A stretch of 64,000 nt of DNA from the NCBI GenBank assembly GCA_035222895.1, contig JAVYIG010007936.1, positions 31,177-95,176 of the forward strand. The letters are read 5' to 3'. Position 1 is the first letter of the stretch; every line of letters starts with the position of its first letter. Below are positions 35,101 to 45,394 of this stretch, piece by piece. The DNA is from Strongylocentrotus droebachiensis (Eukaryota; Echinodermata; Echinoidea; Camarodonta; Strongylocentrotidae). The position numbers were made by a program, and so were the translations under genes. Below the pieces are notes generated by a model. The model was given only the letters and a program-made list of their open reading frames with translations, searched no databases and was not told the origin of the DNA.

Positions 35101-38100
35101 TGAACGCATGCATTAACGAGTCTACTCAATTGGACATTTTAAGGTTCACTGGGAGTGTATTGAAATTGCAATGTTTCCCTTTGCAGAAGTAATATTTGAA
35201 GCTTATATTTTAAATACAGTATAGTGACATGGAACACATTATATCAAGAGCAAAACATGTGAACATTGGTGATTGGTACACTGAAGGCCATACCCCCATT
35301 ATAAGCCCCTGAACATTTAATAGTACATGCAATCAGGGGTTTATAACCATTGTTTAAAAAATGCCAAATCAAACTTCCTCTAAGTATATCCTGTCTTTGT
35401 ATGATCATTTAAATACAAACATGTTTAGGTCAAGGAAAGGGTAACATGTTTCATTTGACCTCAAGGTGATAAAGGTCATTGACTCCAAACAATGCAACAT
35501 TGGTTGGAGTACAGGGGGCTGTTTCTCAAAACCGTCATTAGTCTAACCTTTGTACAACCTGTAGGCATCCCATTGAAATGTGTGTTACAGAATTAAAATG
35601 TGTATCTATGGGATGTCCAAGGACCTAGACTTATGGTGGTTTTGCAATTTAAGTTTGAGTGTTGATCTCTCTTGTTACTATACTACATGTATTACTATTG
35701 TCATACTTCAATTTGGATTTCACTGTTGACAACATAACAATAACAATGCATTCTGCAACATTTCACTTTTTACTTTTCCCCATATTCATGTATACTGCAC
35801 ATTCCATGATTAAATCATCAAAAATAGGGCGTAATTGTAAGGGTGTACTGCACATTCCTTGTTTAGATTGCCATAAAAAATAGGGCCTAATTGTAGAGGG
35901 AAATAAACAGGCTTTTCAATGACACAGAATTCAAGTATGATAATATAGTAACAATAGAGATATCAATACATGTTCAAACATGAATTGCTGATTTTTTTTG
36001 AGGAGTTTGTTGTTCCCGTTCCACTTGAGGGGAAGGAATTGAATGTCCTATATTTGGAACTGTATTGCGCAATATCCAGTATGTGTTTATATCGGCACAT
36101 CTTTGATTGCATATCATACCCGTAGCAGCATGATCGAGTACTGTACTTGATTGGCATTTAACCTGGAATTCCCCACAGCATTATCTGCTATGTTTGAAAT
36201 ACTTTGAATGATAAATGATAAATCTATTCATTGCACATTGAAAAAGATTGTGGAACAGTGGATGTGTACAAATATGCAGCATAACTTGTTTTTTCTTCTT
36301 TTGTGGTGTATTGCAATATGTTAAATACGACACTGACATTGCCAATAAAAGGTTCATTATCTAGAAAAAATATGTGTACAACATCTCTTTATTTTGTACT
36401 TGCATGCAGCATATGTTTAAGTCCCATTATGGAATCAATATATTTTTATATTGTTTATTAACTTTACAAAATGCAGCATGGGGCATAACAATACATTGTC
36501 AAATTATGATCTCATTTACTAAGGGGGGAAACAATGATGATGAATATATTTGTAAAGTACTTTACTTATGCAAAAGTGAAAGATAAGAGTTTTGAAATGT
36601 TTGTATTTTATAGAAGATGGAAGGAAACGAAGAAGAGATTTGATAATGAGAAAGAGACTGTTGCAGAGAGAGCCAAATCTGGGACATGATGGGGGAGGAG
36701 AGAGAGGGGGAGGGGGTGGATAAAAGATATTGACTGTTCTTTTGGGCTATACCCATTCCATGTAGGATCAAAAGAATGGATCACTTGTCATCTTGAGACA
36801 TTACATTTAATATATTTGCACATGATCACTTTATTTTGTAGAGATGCTCAGTATAAATCTAGGCATTATGAGGCAATGATGTCCTGGGTGGAGCATAAAG
36901 TGAGGGGAGGGACTTGGAAAAGGGTTGTATGATTTTGTTATCTTCTTTTCATTTTCTCTTTTCACTCTCCTTTCTCTTTCCCTTTTTCTGCCAATCTGGG
37001 GACATCAAGTATATACCCTTCCCTCTTTCTCTGTCTCTCTCTGTCTCTCTTGATCCATACCACCCCCTCCCTTCCCCTCCTCTTTCCTCTCCTCTCCCTT
37101 TCCCCTCTCCCTCCCCTTCCCCCCCCCTCTCCTTTCAATCCCCTTTTTGCTTCCCTTTCCTTTCCCCTCTCTTTTCCCCTCTCCCTCCACCTCTTCTTTC
37201 CCCTCTCCTTTCAATCCCCCCTGTTTACGACCCATCCTTCATTTTGTGTACAGGATACCCAAATACTGATTATTCATTTATTTTTTGTTTGTGTTTATTT
37301 TAGATCAAAGAATTCCAGATGAAGCATGTTCATATACGAGATCCTGAGAGAGTAGAAAGGATTGTCACAGAGCTCATCAAAGATGGGCATGACAACCTAC
37401 AGGTAGAGTGCATATCTTGATTTTTTTGGACCTTTAACCTAATTTAGGTGCATACAATGGGTGTAATAGCTCCTCAAATTAGGAAATATGACATTGCCTA
37501 ATGCATGATTAGTTTAACAATATACTGGTATCTTTAAATTGTACTGTGCCTTTGAGAATGTGCATGTACATATCTAAGGGTTTAGTTTTGAATGTTGATT
37601 AAAAAAAATCTTTAGCTAATACACAGTTGTTTATCTGTAATAATATATTTATGCGGCAATAGAAAGACATAAACATTAACCCGTGGAATGCTTGGTAAAG
37701 TTTATTCATTCAAAACAAAAATTAAAATTGGATTCTGTTCATTACAGTATTCCAGCTGTACACTTATGGTTGTTTTAGGTGGTACCCTTTGAAGTTAATG
37801 TACGTAATAATGATTCATGTTTCCACCACCTGTGCATTTCTTGATTACAGTATTCTTTTCAAGAAGATACAGTACAAAGACTATTCATGAAGCACCTTTA
37901 CTTTTGGATGATCATTCTTAAATGCACAGGTGGGACCTCTCCTAGTCTCCTTGTTTAAAGCCATACTATACTAGAAGCACTACCGCAAAATCCCCTCAAG
38001 GGCCATCTCGGGTCAGCTGTAGCAGTATGTCCTCTTAACTCACTGCTTCCCTAGCTGCGCTGTTGGTTCACACATTGAGTCCTCTGTCTGTGAAGTGGGA

Positions 38101-41100
38101 ATTAGGTATTGAGTAACGCATGTACTGTACACTGAACTGTCGACATGTTGACCATGAGATGTCACTGTGCAATAAACAATATTTTAGGGCAGAAATTTAA
38201 TCACCTCAGTATCGCTTTAAAAGATCTGTGGACATTTGGTCCATGGGGTCATTGTGGTCAAGTGTAAATATGTACTTTGTCTGGTTGTCTTCTATTGTTT
38301 AGGTTGTGTCAGACTTTGACAGGACTATAACAAGGTTCATGTTTGAAGACAGGAAGGTACCCACATGCCATGGTGAGTAGAACTTGACCCCCCATTGTTT
38401 AAGCGGTCTAATTGAGAAGTATAAGTGGGGGGGGGGGGGGTTTCTGGCATTCATTTTCTTGAAAAATATGTTTTCCATTAAGCCCTTTCACACCGGGCCA
38501 TGCGTAGTGTTGCGTACCGACTACGCCAAGCGTACACTAGCCTACGTAATACGCCAAGGGATGCAAATTATTAAAAACGTTTAATTTTGTTGGCGTACTT
38601 TTGAAGTAGAAACTAGACGCAGAAAGCATGCAATGTGTACGCAAGTCTTCGCAACACTACGCTAAAGTACGCCAAGCCTACGCAATAGTACGCTACCCTA
38701 CGCCAGTCCAACAAAGCAGTAAAATCTTGCGCACACAGTAAACAACCGTACGCCGTAGGTACGCGGTGCCTATGCACAGGGTACGAAACCATATGCCATT
38801 GTATGCATAATCTACGCAGGGACTACGCCGAAGCAACATTTTGTTCATGAATACACAGCCTTATTTTGGTGTAGTCGGTATGCCACACTACGCAACTCTA
38901 TGCAGATCCAGTGTGAAAGAGGCTTTAGTGTTACAACTGTACATATAAAACAATGTAAAATGTAGACAAACATGGTATTGTGCCAAGAGTCGGAAGGATG
39001 TTAACACTGTTAAAGTACTTTACATGAGTAACTATCGCTCCGGCTCCCAGCAGCCTATGACCCCTTTATTTTGCTAAATATCCCCGAGTAATTATCATGT
39101 GTACAAAAAGCTGGTATGAATTGACATCACTGGCACTGGGTTTATACCAAAGTAGTTCATTGAGGTGGTTAATAAAGTCATGTCTGAATAGGGCTTTAAT
39201 CTTCTCAGATTAGACTAATTGTTCTTCCTTGCATTATGTAATAGTCAACAATGGATGGATCATGTCAATTGAACTTCCTTTAGAAGGGTCACTTTAGTTG
39301 ACTAGGGGAATTTCCTTGCATATATTTCTGTCAGTGGTATCAGAATTATAATTATGTAATACATGGAGATAAGGCCTCAAAAAGTCCCCTTTAGATGCCA
39401 AAACATGTTTTTTTTTACTCCCTCTTTTGGCTGATATTTCTCAGATTTGAATGCTTTAATAGGGTCGGTCGCTAAGGGTAATACAACATCTTTTGTTTTT
39501 AGGCCTGATTGATGTTTTATTCATATCCAGAAACAGCCATTGAATGATTTGTTTATGCCAGAGATGTTTAATTTTCGTGCATGGTCGTTTTTTGCATGCA
39601 GGTGTCTTAGATGATTGCCCAGCTCTGCCAGAAAGCTACAGGGATCAAGCCAACAAGCTACGAGCTAAATACTTACCTCTTGAGTTTTCTAATAATATTT
39701 CTCTTGATGAGAAATATAACCTCATGGTAGAGTGGTAAGTAAGACCAGCACACAGATTACAGGGTGGGGGGGGGGGGGGGGGGATCAATACCACATACAA
39801 CTCGACCATTGATCTTGTATGTCTCCTAATTGCATGAATGATTTACAAACAATGTAGTTATTTACTATTAAAGCCACTGTCTGTAGCCACCGCCCAAGGG
39901 AAACACAAAAATTGGTTTTTGTAGACAGGTTCCTATAGTACATGTTCCAATGAGAAACCATTTTCAAGGGTAACAACAAATGTGGTCTCTGTGGTCACTG
40001 AAGCAGGTTTGACTGTACCTGATAAATAGTGGTAGGAGAGAGATTGACATGTCTTGTACCAACAATGACAAGTCTTGCAAGACGTTTGAAGGGAAAGGTG
40101 TTCACCAATATCAACAATGGAAGAACAAATAAAGATTGAAACTCTAAATTTGACTCTTGAAAGTTCATCTATGAAGATTTCTCATGAACTAGCTTGTTGA
40201 CACAAAAGGGATCCATGACCTGGGGGGCATTTCACAAAGATCCCAAGTCAAACTTAACTCTAAGTTGGACTTAAATATTATGGAGAACCATTTGTAGCCT
40301 TAAAATAAAATATATTCAAAAGTGAAAATTCAAGTATTTTAGGTTTTTTATAAATTCCACATCAAGAACATGATTTGAATCAACATTTTATGCATTTTAA
40401 AATAACTTTTACAAAATATTTTCATAGATGCTAACAGCTTTCCATAATTTTTAAGTCCAACTTAGAGATAAGTTCATCTTAGGATCTTTGTGAAACACCC
40501 CCTGAATGTGATTGTGATATGTGTTTATCTTTTCTCATTTTAGGTGGACAAGTGCACATAATCTGCTAGTGGATGCTGGCCTCAAGCGAGCAGACCTGAA
40601 GGAAATGATTGCCAAATCAGGCATGGTGCTTCGGGAAGGCAGCACCAAGCTCTTCAAGCAGCTTAATGACGCCGATGTACCTTGCCTTGTATTCTCTGCA
40701 GGAATTGGGGATGTTCTGGCCGAAGCAATTACTCAGTTCTCAAAGTTCTTTCCAAATATGCAGATTGTTTCAAATTTCATGGACTTTGACGAACAGGTAC
40801 AGTAAGCAAAATTGGGAAGGACAGGAAGATATCTGGGGGATGTTTCACAAAACTTGTCATCAGTGACAAATGACAGTTTTTGTTATAAGCTACTAAAATC
40901 CTTGCTTATTGGTTATCAGCAGATTTGTCACTAATTTTTGTCATTTGTCATTGAAAAAAGGCTTTGTGAAACAGGCCCCAGGAGCATGTTCTCGTTATCC
41001 AGCATCATTGCACTATGTTGCTTATTATTTCGGATGTCATATTCTGCTTGGGGCTATTGCTTTTTCAAATTTATTTATGGTAGTTGATACTCACAGCGCA

Positions 41101-44100
41101 TTGAATAAAGTACATGCTGACTAAGAATGAAGTTATATTTTGACTCCTCATTCCGTAAAAAAAACTTAAATGAGTGGCCTGAATCTACTCTCCACCTCCC
41201 CACCACACACCCCTCCCCCCCCCCCCCATCTCTGTACGTGTTAATTTTCACTGAATTTTGCCCTATTACAAACCCACATGTTTAGTAATGACTACTTTAT
41301 ACATAGGACTGTAATCCCAGCTAAGATTAAGTCTTGACAATACTCTATTGAGAACCTTTCCACCAGTGGGTTACAATAGAACCAAGGCCTAGGAAGGGCT
41401 AATGGACAAAAGACACTCACTTTCTGTACAAAGCTGTATGTTATGCAGAGTCTGTAGTGGCACCGGAATGTGACACACAATAGCAATGTCACATTTCTGT
41501 TTAGTAGTGCCTACTCTGGGCCACACCCAAGAATCACAAAACACTGTTCATCATGGTTTTATCTGAAAAGATTTTTTTTTTTAATTAAAAGAAGTAATGA
41601 ACCACGAGATGTCCTGGCAGTCTCTGCACTGAGCTGAGAAGGATAGTTCCCAGGAACAAAGCGTTCTATCCATCGCCACCCATCCCAAGTCGAGGGAAGC
41701 TGCAGTAGACTTGTTTAGAATACATGACCACAGGAACAAAACCTGGCTAGATATTCTCACCAATTCTGAGACTGTGCATGTCCTAAAACATGATGATGCA
41801 GATGAAGCCAAGAATTGGCCAATCGTAATCAGCCATCATATCAATCATAGAGGGAGAAGGAGCCTCTCATAAAAACCATTGATCGTTCATGAGAACTTGA
41901 ACAGAGATTATCATATATAATAAGTGTTTATTTGGTGTAATTACTTTGCTTACACTATTTTGAAGTTTAGTTTCACTTCTTACTTCATTTCCATTTCATT
42001 CTTAAAACAGATTTCAAACAACATGTTTTATCACTTAATCATTAAAATATTATTATTGTAAGGTTCAATTGACAAACGCTCTCTTGTCATTGTTCATAAT
42101 TTGTTTGCATATATTTCATTGTTTGAGTCTTGTGTACTCAGTTATCCATTATACATGTACGTTGAGTTTAAGTCATGACAGATTTAAATCTCTAGGGCCT
42201 TCTAAATTTAGACAAAGTAATGTCTTGTTGGTCTGTTATGTTGCACATGCATAGTGGGAATTCCCAAACTATGTTGCAAGAGTTTGTTTGGGTACAAAGT
42301 ACACTCTATGATATTTCGTAACTCTAATTCAATGTCAAGCAACTTAAAAAAAGGAAATTAAATGGGACAGATGTTTTGATACATTATTTTCCCCTGGTGT
42401 CAATAGAACTAAATGGTCCTATTATTAATTTGTCAGGACTTCTTCAAACTGCCAAATCCTATTTCTGAACTTAGAAAATACTATTCTATCAGTGATTTAA
42501 TTATGCCTCCGTTACGAAGTAGCCGGAGGCATTATGTTTTCGGGTTGTCCGTCCGTCCGTACGTACGTCCGTACGTACGTCCGTACGTACGTCCGTCCGT
42601 CCGTACGTCCCGTTCTCGTGATCGCGTTATCTGAAGAACCGATTGATGGATTCCTGCCAAACTTTGGTCATGTATGTATCTTGCAAAGCCGATGAACTGA
42701 TTAGATTTTGGGGTCACGAGGTCAAAGGTCACAGGGCTCATTATGTATGCAAAAACAGCTCGTGATCGCGTTATCTCAAGAACCGATTGATGGATTCCTG
42801 CCAAACATTGGTCATGTATGTATCTTGCAGAGCCGATGAACTGATTAGATTTTGGGGTCACTAGGTCAAAGGTCAAAGGTCACAGGGCTCATTATGTATG
42901 CAAAAACGGCTCGTGATCGCGTTATCTGAAGAACCGATTGATGGATTCCTGCCAAACTTTGGTCATGTATGTATCTTGCCGAGCCGATGAACTGATTAGA
43001 TTTTGGGGTCACGAGGTCAAAGGTCAAAGGTCACAGGGCTCATTATGTATGCAAAAAATAGCTTGTGATCGCATTATCATTGGAACAGATTGATGGATTC
43101 CTGCCAAACTTAGATCATGTATGTATCTTGCAGAGCCAATGAACTGAGTAGATTCTTGGGTCATGAGGTCAAAGGTCAAATGTCATGGGCTCATTATGTA
43201 TGCAAAAATAGCTTGTGAACGCATTCTCATTAGAACTGACAGATGGATTACTATTTAACTCAGGACATCTTGCAGAGCCAATGAACTGAGTACATTTTAG
43301 GGTCATGAGGTCAAAGATCAAAGGGTCATATATGTATATGAGAAATTGCTTTTTGGTTTGTAAACTTGCTCTATGACGGAGGCATCATTTTCGACTGCGC
43401 GCAGTCGAAGTTCCATCTAGTTATTGATGTTTTGATTTGCATCAAAAAATATTTTGTTTATACATGTACAATATAAGAAACAGCAAGTACAGATTCTGTG
43501 GGTGTTTGAATAACATGCAGCACTCATTAATTCCTGTAAAGGTCAGAGAACTTTATACCGGTTTATATGTACACATGTATGACAGATGGAAATATGTGTC
43601 ACTGTGATACTTTCTTAAATAAGGGATCCTCTCCCAGCAAAAAAGATGTGCACTGTCAGATTTATTTGTAGAGGTAGTTGTTCATTCATTTCATTTTCAA
43701 TTAAAGGGTTGAGGGTTCGAATCCCATCCCAGGACTTAAACGTCATTTGGCAAGACAATCCACATTTGCCGCTCTCTTCCCAGGTGTTCTGTAAATGGGC
43801 ACCTGGCTATTGCTGGGGTAATGATAATTGCAGGGCCCTCAGAAAAAACAGCATTGATGCCCATGACCAGCCCGGGGGGGGGGGGGGGGGGGGGGGCGGG
43901 GGGTTAACAAAAAAATCATTGTTGTTGCTATTGTTTTTGCTGCTGCTGCTGCTGTTGTTATTAAATGTAATAATAATTCCATTATTCCCTTCATCTCCAG
44001 GACAACCTAGTAGGGTTCAAAGGTGAAATGATCCACACGTACAACAAGCACGAGGTCGCGGTCCATCATCCAGAATACTTTGAGCGTCACAAACACAGAA

Positions 44101-45394
44101 CCAATGTCATCCTTCTAGGAGATACACTGGGTGATCTAACAATGGCAGACGGCATGCCACAGGCAAAGAATGTTCTTACCATTGGCTTCCTAAATGATCA
44201 TGTGAGTATCAAAGAGGTTCTTTAAAGGCCCACTGCACTACTTATAGCTACTTGCGCCCTCTATGTAGCACACATGCCTAATCGGCGACCATTGGTCCCC
44301 ATGATCCTCTTTATCTTAACTCTTATCCTGCCATGAGACTGCTAGCGCGCTATTGTTATAGTGCCATGTGCACGCGAGCGTGCTATCGATTGAAAGCTAC
44401 GTTCATGCTAGCGAGCCGCTGCTACGGTGCTTTGTGCGCGCTAGCGCGCAGATGTAATAACAGTTATTGTTCATGCCAATTGTACCGTGCTGAGTGCTTT
44501 TGCAGCGCTATTGAAAGTACCATCGCGTGCATCAGATTATCGGCTTTGGATTACGCGTCTTTGTATACAACAGTCAGATTGGATTTTCTCAAGTAATTCT
44601 GCGATTTGTTTTTTGTAAAGATTTAAATAACACGCACTTAACCAACCTTAAAATCAACTTGGCAGACAGGAGATTAGCACTGTGGCACAATAGGAATTAG
44701 CACTGTGGCACTGGGTGCATTGTATGGGTGGCAGCTTAAGAGTTAACTGAGAGCTGATTTGATGAGATATAACCACCTGTCAGGTCTAATCCCTCCTGTA
44801 CACTAATACAGATGGCCTTTAACTCTCATTATCTGTTTTGATCATAAAGAACAATGGAAAGGGAGACCAAACTTTGTTGAACTTGAATAGTCCTTTGATT
44901 GTCATATTATTTATTCTGTACATCTTGAATCAGTGCAGTTCGTAACAAAGATTACATCACAAGGGTTTGTCTGCCAATTTGAGTACAAAATATAGTCATT
45001 GTATTGTTTGTTTTGCTCAGTATTATATTCTACATACCCTATAGGAAAAATATCACATCAACGCGGAAGTAAAGTTAATATTAATGGTATTTGATGTGGT
45101 AATGAGGTTTTGATGTTAGTTATTTTAGGATGAAGAGAGAAAGACTTGTGCAGCTAATTGCATTAGGAGCAACTCATCTGGACTATTGAATTAAATCTAT
45201 CATGTATTCACTTAGGTCAGAATCACCTACCGTATGTATATTTTTCCCTCTAATCCTGGATATTTCTTTCTCCTCTTTTTTTTTGCCTGCAGATTGATCA
45301 GAACCTTGAGTCATACAAAGACAGCTTTGACATAGTTCTAATATCAGATGAAACAATGGACTTGCCCAATGCTATCCTCCAGAAAGTATTATAA
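32032..45394 (+). CDS. NT5C3A: Cytosolic 5'-nucleotidase III (pyrimidine 5'-nucleotidase), 7 exons, 325 aa
   Basis: Seven exons join in phase (120, 99, 70, 133, 253, 201 and 102 nt) into 325 codons plus stop. HAD-fold landmarks: nucleophile motif DFDRT at about residues 77-81, SAGIGDVL at 192-199, KGEMIHTYNKH at 232-242, and acidic motif GDTLGDLTMADG at 265-276. The C terminus NAILQKVL matches human NANSILQKIL-type ends. Family knowledge: UMPH-1 enzymes dephosphorylate CMP and UMP (the NT5C3B paralogue prefers 7-methyl-GMP) with Mg2+. Residues 8-26 form a hydrophobic stretch followed by SRSKTKK, like the N-terminal anchor of long human NT5C3A isoforms, so membrane tethering is possible. The length is close to the human 336 aa. 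ATG at 32032 was chosen as the first in frame; another ATG is 8 codons on. The gene converges on the C7orf57 homologue. Whether it is NT5C3A or B is not decided; it may precede their split. Confidence 0.95.
32671..33501. mobile_element. 831-bp foldback element with 9-bp target duplication (MULE-like)
   Basis: Two arms of about 400 bp are almost exact reverse complements about a centre near 33086. The ends read TAGACCGAATTTTCCGTC and GACGGAAAATTCGGTCTA. I see one base difference within the mirrored open frames (32763-32954 and 33218-33409), one near the centre, and a 4-base indel beside a short loop. CTCTGGGCA flanks both sides (32662-32670 and 33502-33510). A 9-bp duplication with very long inverted repeats fits Mutator-like elements and recalls the long-inverted-repeat TU elements of sea urchins. 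No transposase. It lies in NT5C3 intron 1. Confidence 0.85.
35788..35900. repeat. Tandem duplication, two ~62-bp units
   Basis: TACTGCACATTCC through AAAATAGGGCGTAATTGTA, then the same order again with AAATAGGGCCTAATTGTA. Confidence 0.75.
37025..37220. repeat. TC/CCCT microsatellite
   Basis: Pyrimidine-rich tract 85 bp upstream of NT5C3 exon 2; the open frames on it are low complexity. Confidence 0.85.
37304..37402 (+). CDS. NT5C3A: NT5C3 exon 2
   Basis: Encodes IKEFQMKHVHIRDPERVERI through DGHDNLQ. Acceptor TTTATTTTAG, donor GTAGAG, phase 0. Matches human FQKSSVRIKNPTRVEEI. Confidence 0.95.
38303..38372 (+). CDS. NT5C3A: NT5C3 exon 3 (HAD nucleophile motif)
   Basis: Encodes VVSDFDRTITRFMFE through PTCH. 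Contains the catalytic DxDxT motif. Donor GTGAGT, phase 1. Confidence 0.96.
38481..38924. mobile_element. PIF/Harbinger-like MITE, 444 bp, in NT5C3 intron 3
   Basis: The ends are AGCCCTTTCACACCGGG and CCAGTGTGAAAGAGGCT in inverted order. Both sides are flanked by TTA (38478-38480 and 38925-38927), the 3-bp duplication typical of Harbinger elements. The interior is full of TACGC words in both orientations. No coding capacity. Confidence 0.7.
39602..39734 (+). CDS. NT5C3A: NT5C3 exon 4
   Basis: Encodes VLDDCPALPESYRDQANKL through KYNLMVEW: the cap-domain start. Donor GTAAGT, phase 2. Confidence 0.95.
40222..40502. mobile_element. MITE in NT5C3 intron 4
   Basis: Left end GGGGGCATTTCACAAAGATC and, on the opposite strand, right end GGGGGTGTTTCACAAAGATC. 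Matching inverted inner segments include TCTAAGTTGGACTTAAA. It ends only about 40 bp before exon 5. Confidence 0.75.
40544..40796 (+). CDS. NT5C3A: NT5C3 exon 5
   Basis: Encodes WTSAHNLLVDAGL through VSNFMDFDEQ, including SAGIGDVL and the substrate-facing cap helices. Donor GTACAG, phase 0. Confidence 0.96.
40834..40980. mobile_element. MITE in NT5C3 intron 5
   Basis: Left end TGGGGGATGTTTCACAAA and opposite-strand right end TGGGGCCTGTTTCACAAA. Internal TGACAAATGACA words are inverted. It shares the GTTTCACAAA terminus with the intron 4 element but not the interior. It starts 37 bp after exon 5. Confidence 0.7.
42501..43420. repeat. Tandem-repeat element, five ~150-bp units with DR1 motifs
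   Basis: The left edge has a self-palindrome (ATGCCTCCG...CGGAGGCAT, 42503-42535) and a CCGTACGT run. Five units start near 42615, 42759, 42910, 43062 and 43212 with CTCGTGATCGCGTTATC-like sequence. The right edge has GACGGAGGCAT and the palindrome CGACTGCGCGCAGTCG (43392-43407). Each unit holds AGGTCAAAGGTCA or a close form. It lies in NT5C3 intron 5. Confidence 0.75.
43700..43870 (+). mobile_element. tRNA-derived SINE relic in NT5C3 intron 5
   Basis: B box GGGTTCGAATCCC at 43713-43725, followed by the body TTTGGCAAGACAATCCACAT, GGGCACCTGGCTATTGCT and GGTAATGATAATTGCAGGG. The same body occurs at 52960 and near 23960. The A-box half is unclear. A G-run and a CTG/TTG-rich tract follow. Confidence 0.6.
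44001..44201 (+). CDS. NT5C3A: NT5C3 exon 6 (acidic HAD motif)
   Basis: Encodes DNLVGFKGEMIHTYNKH through GFLNDH, including GDTLGDLTMADG. Donor GTGAGT, phase 0. Confidence 0.96.
44320..44742. mobile_element. TTAA-flanked MITE in NT5C3 intron 6
   Basis: The ends CTCTTATCCTGCCA and TGGCAGCTTAAGAG are imperfect inverted repeats, flanked by TTAA at 44316-44319 and 44743-44746. The interior has GCTAGCGCGC words in both orientations and a duplicated ATTAGCACTGTGGCAC. Confidence 0.5.
45293..45394 (+). CDS. NT5C3A: NT5C3 exon 7 (terminal coding exon)
   Basis: Encodes IDQNLESYKDSFDIVLISDE through NAILQKVL and a TAA stop. Acceptor TTTGCCTGCAG. Confidence 0.95.
   Translation: MDQNLESYKDSFDIVLISDETMDLPNAILQKVL

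Larger units (their letters stand above)
33502..37303 (+). other. NT5C3 intron 1, right part
   Basis: Mostly ordinary AT-rich intron. It contains an NRF1-like CGCGCATGCGTA at about 33765-33776, a tandem 65-bp duplication (35788-35900, CTGCACATTCC...AAAATAGGGC twice) and a TC/CCCCT microsatellite (37025-37220) just before exon 2. The short left stretch 32152-32661 shows nothing notable. Confidence 0.6.

Noticed and set aside
42532-42876. 114-codon minus ORF with internal repeats
   Set aside because: It translates two units of the 150-bp tandem repeat; the later units do not keep the frame.
42501-43420. CRISPR-like array
   Set aside because: Units of ~150 bp are contiguous without unique spacers, and the genome is that of an animal.
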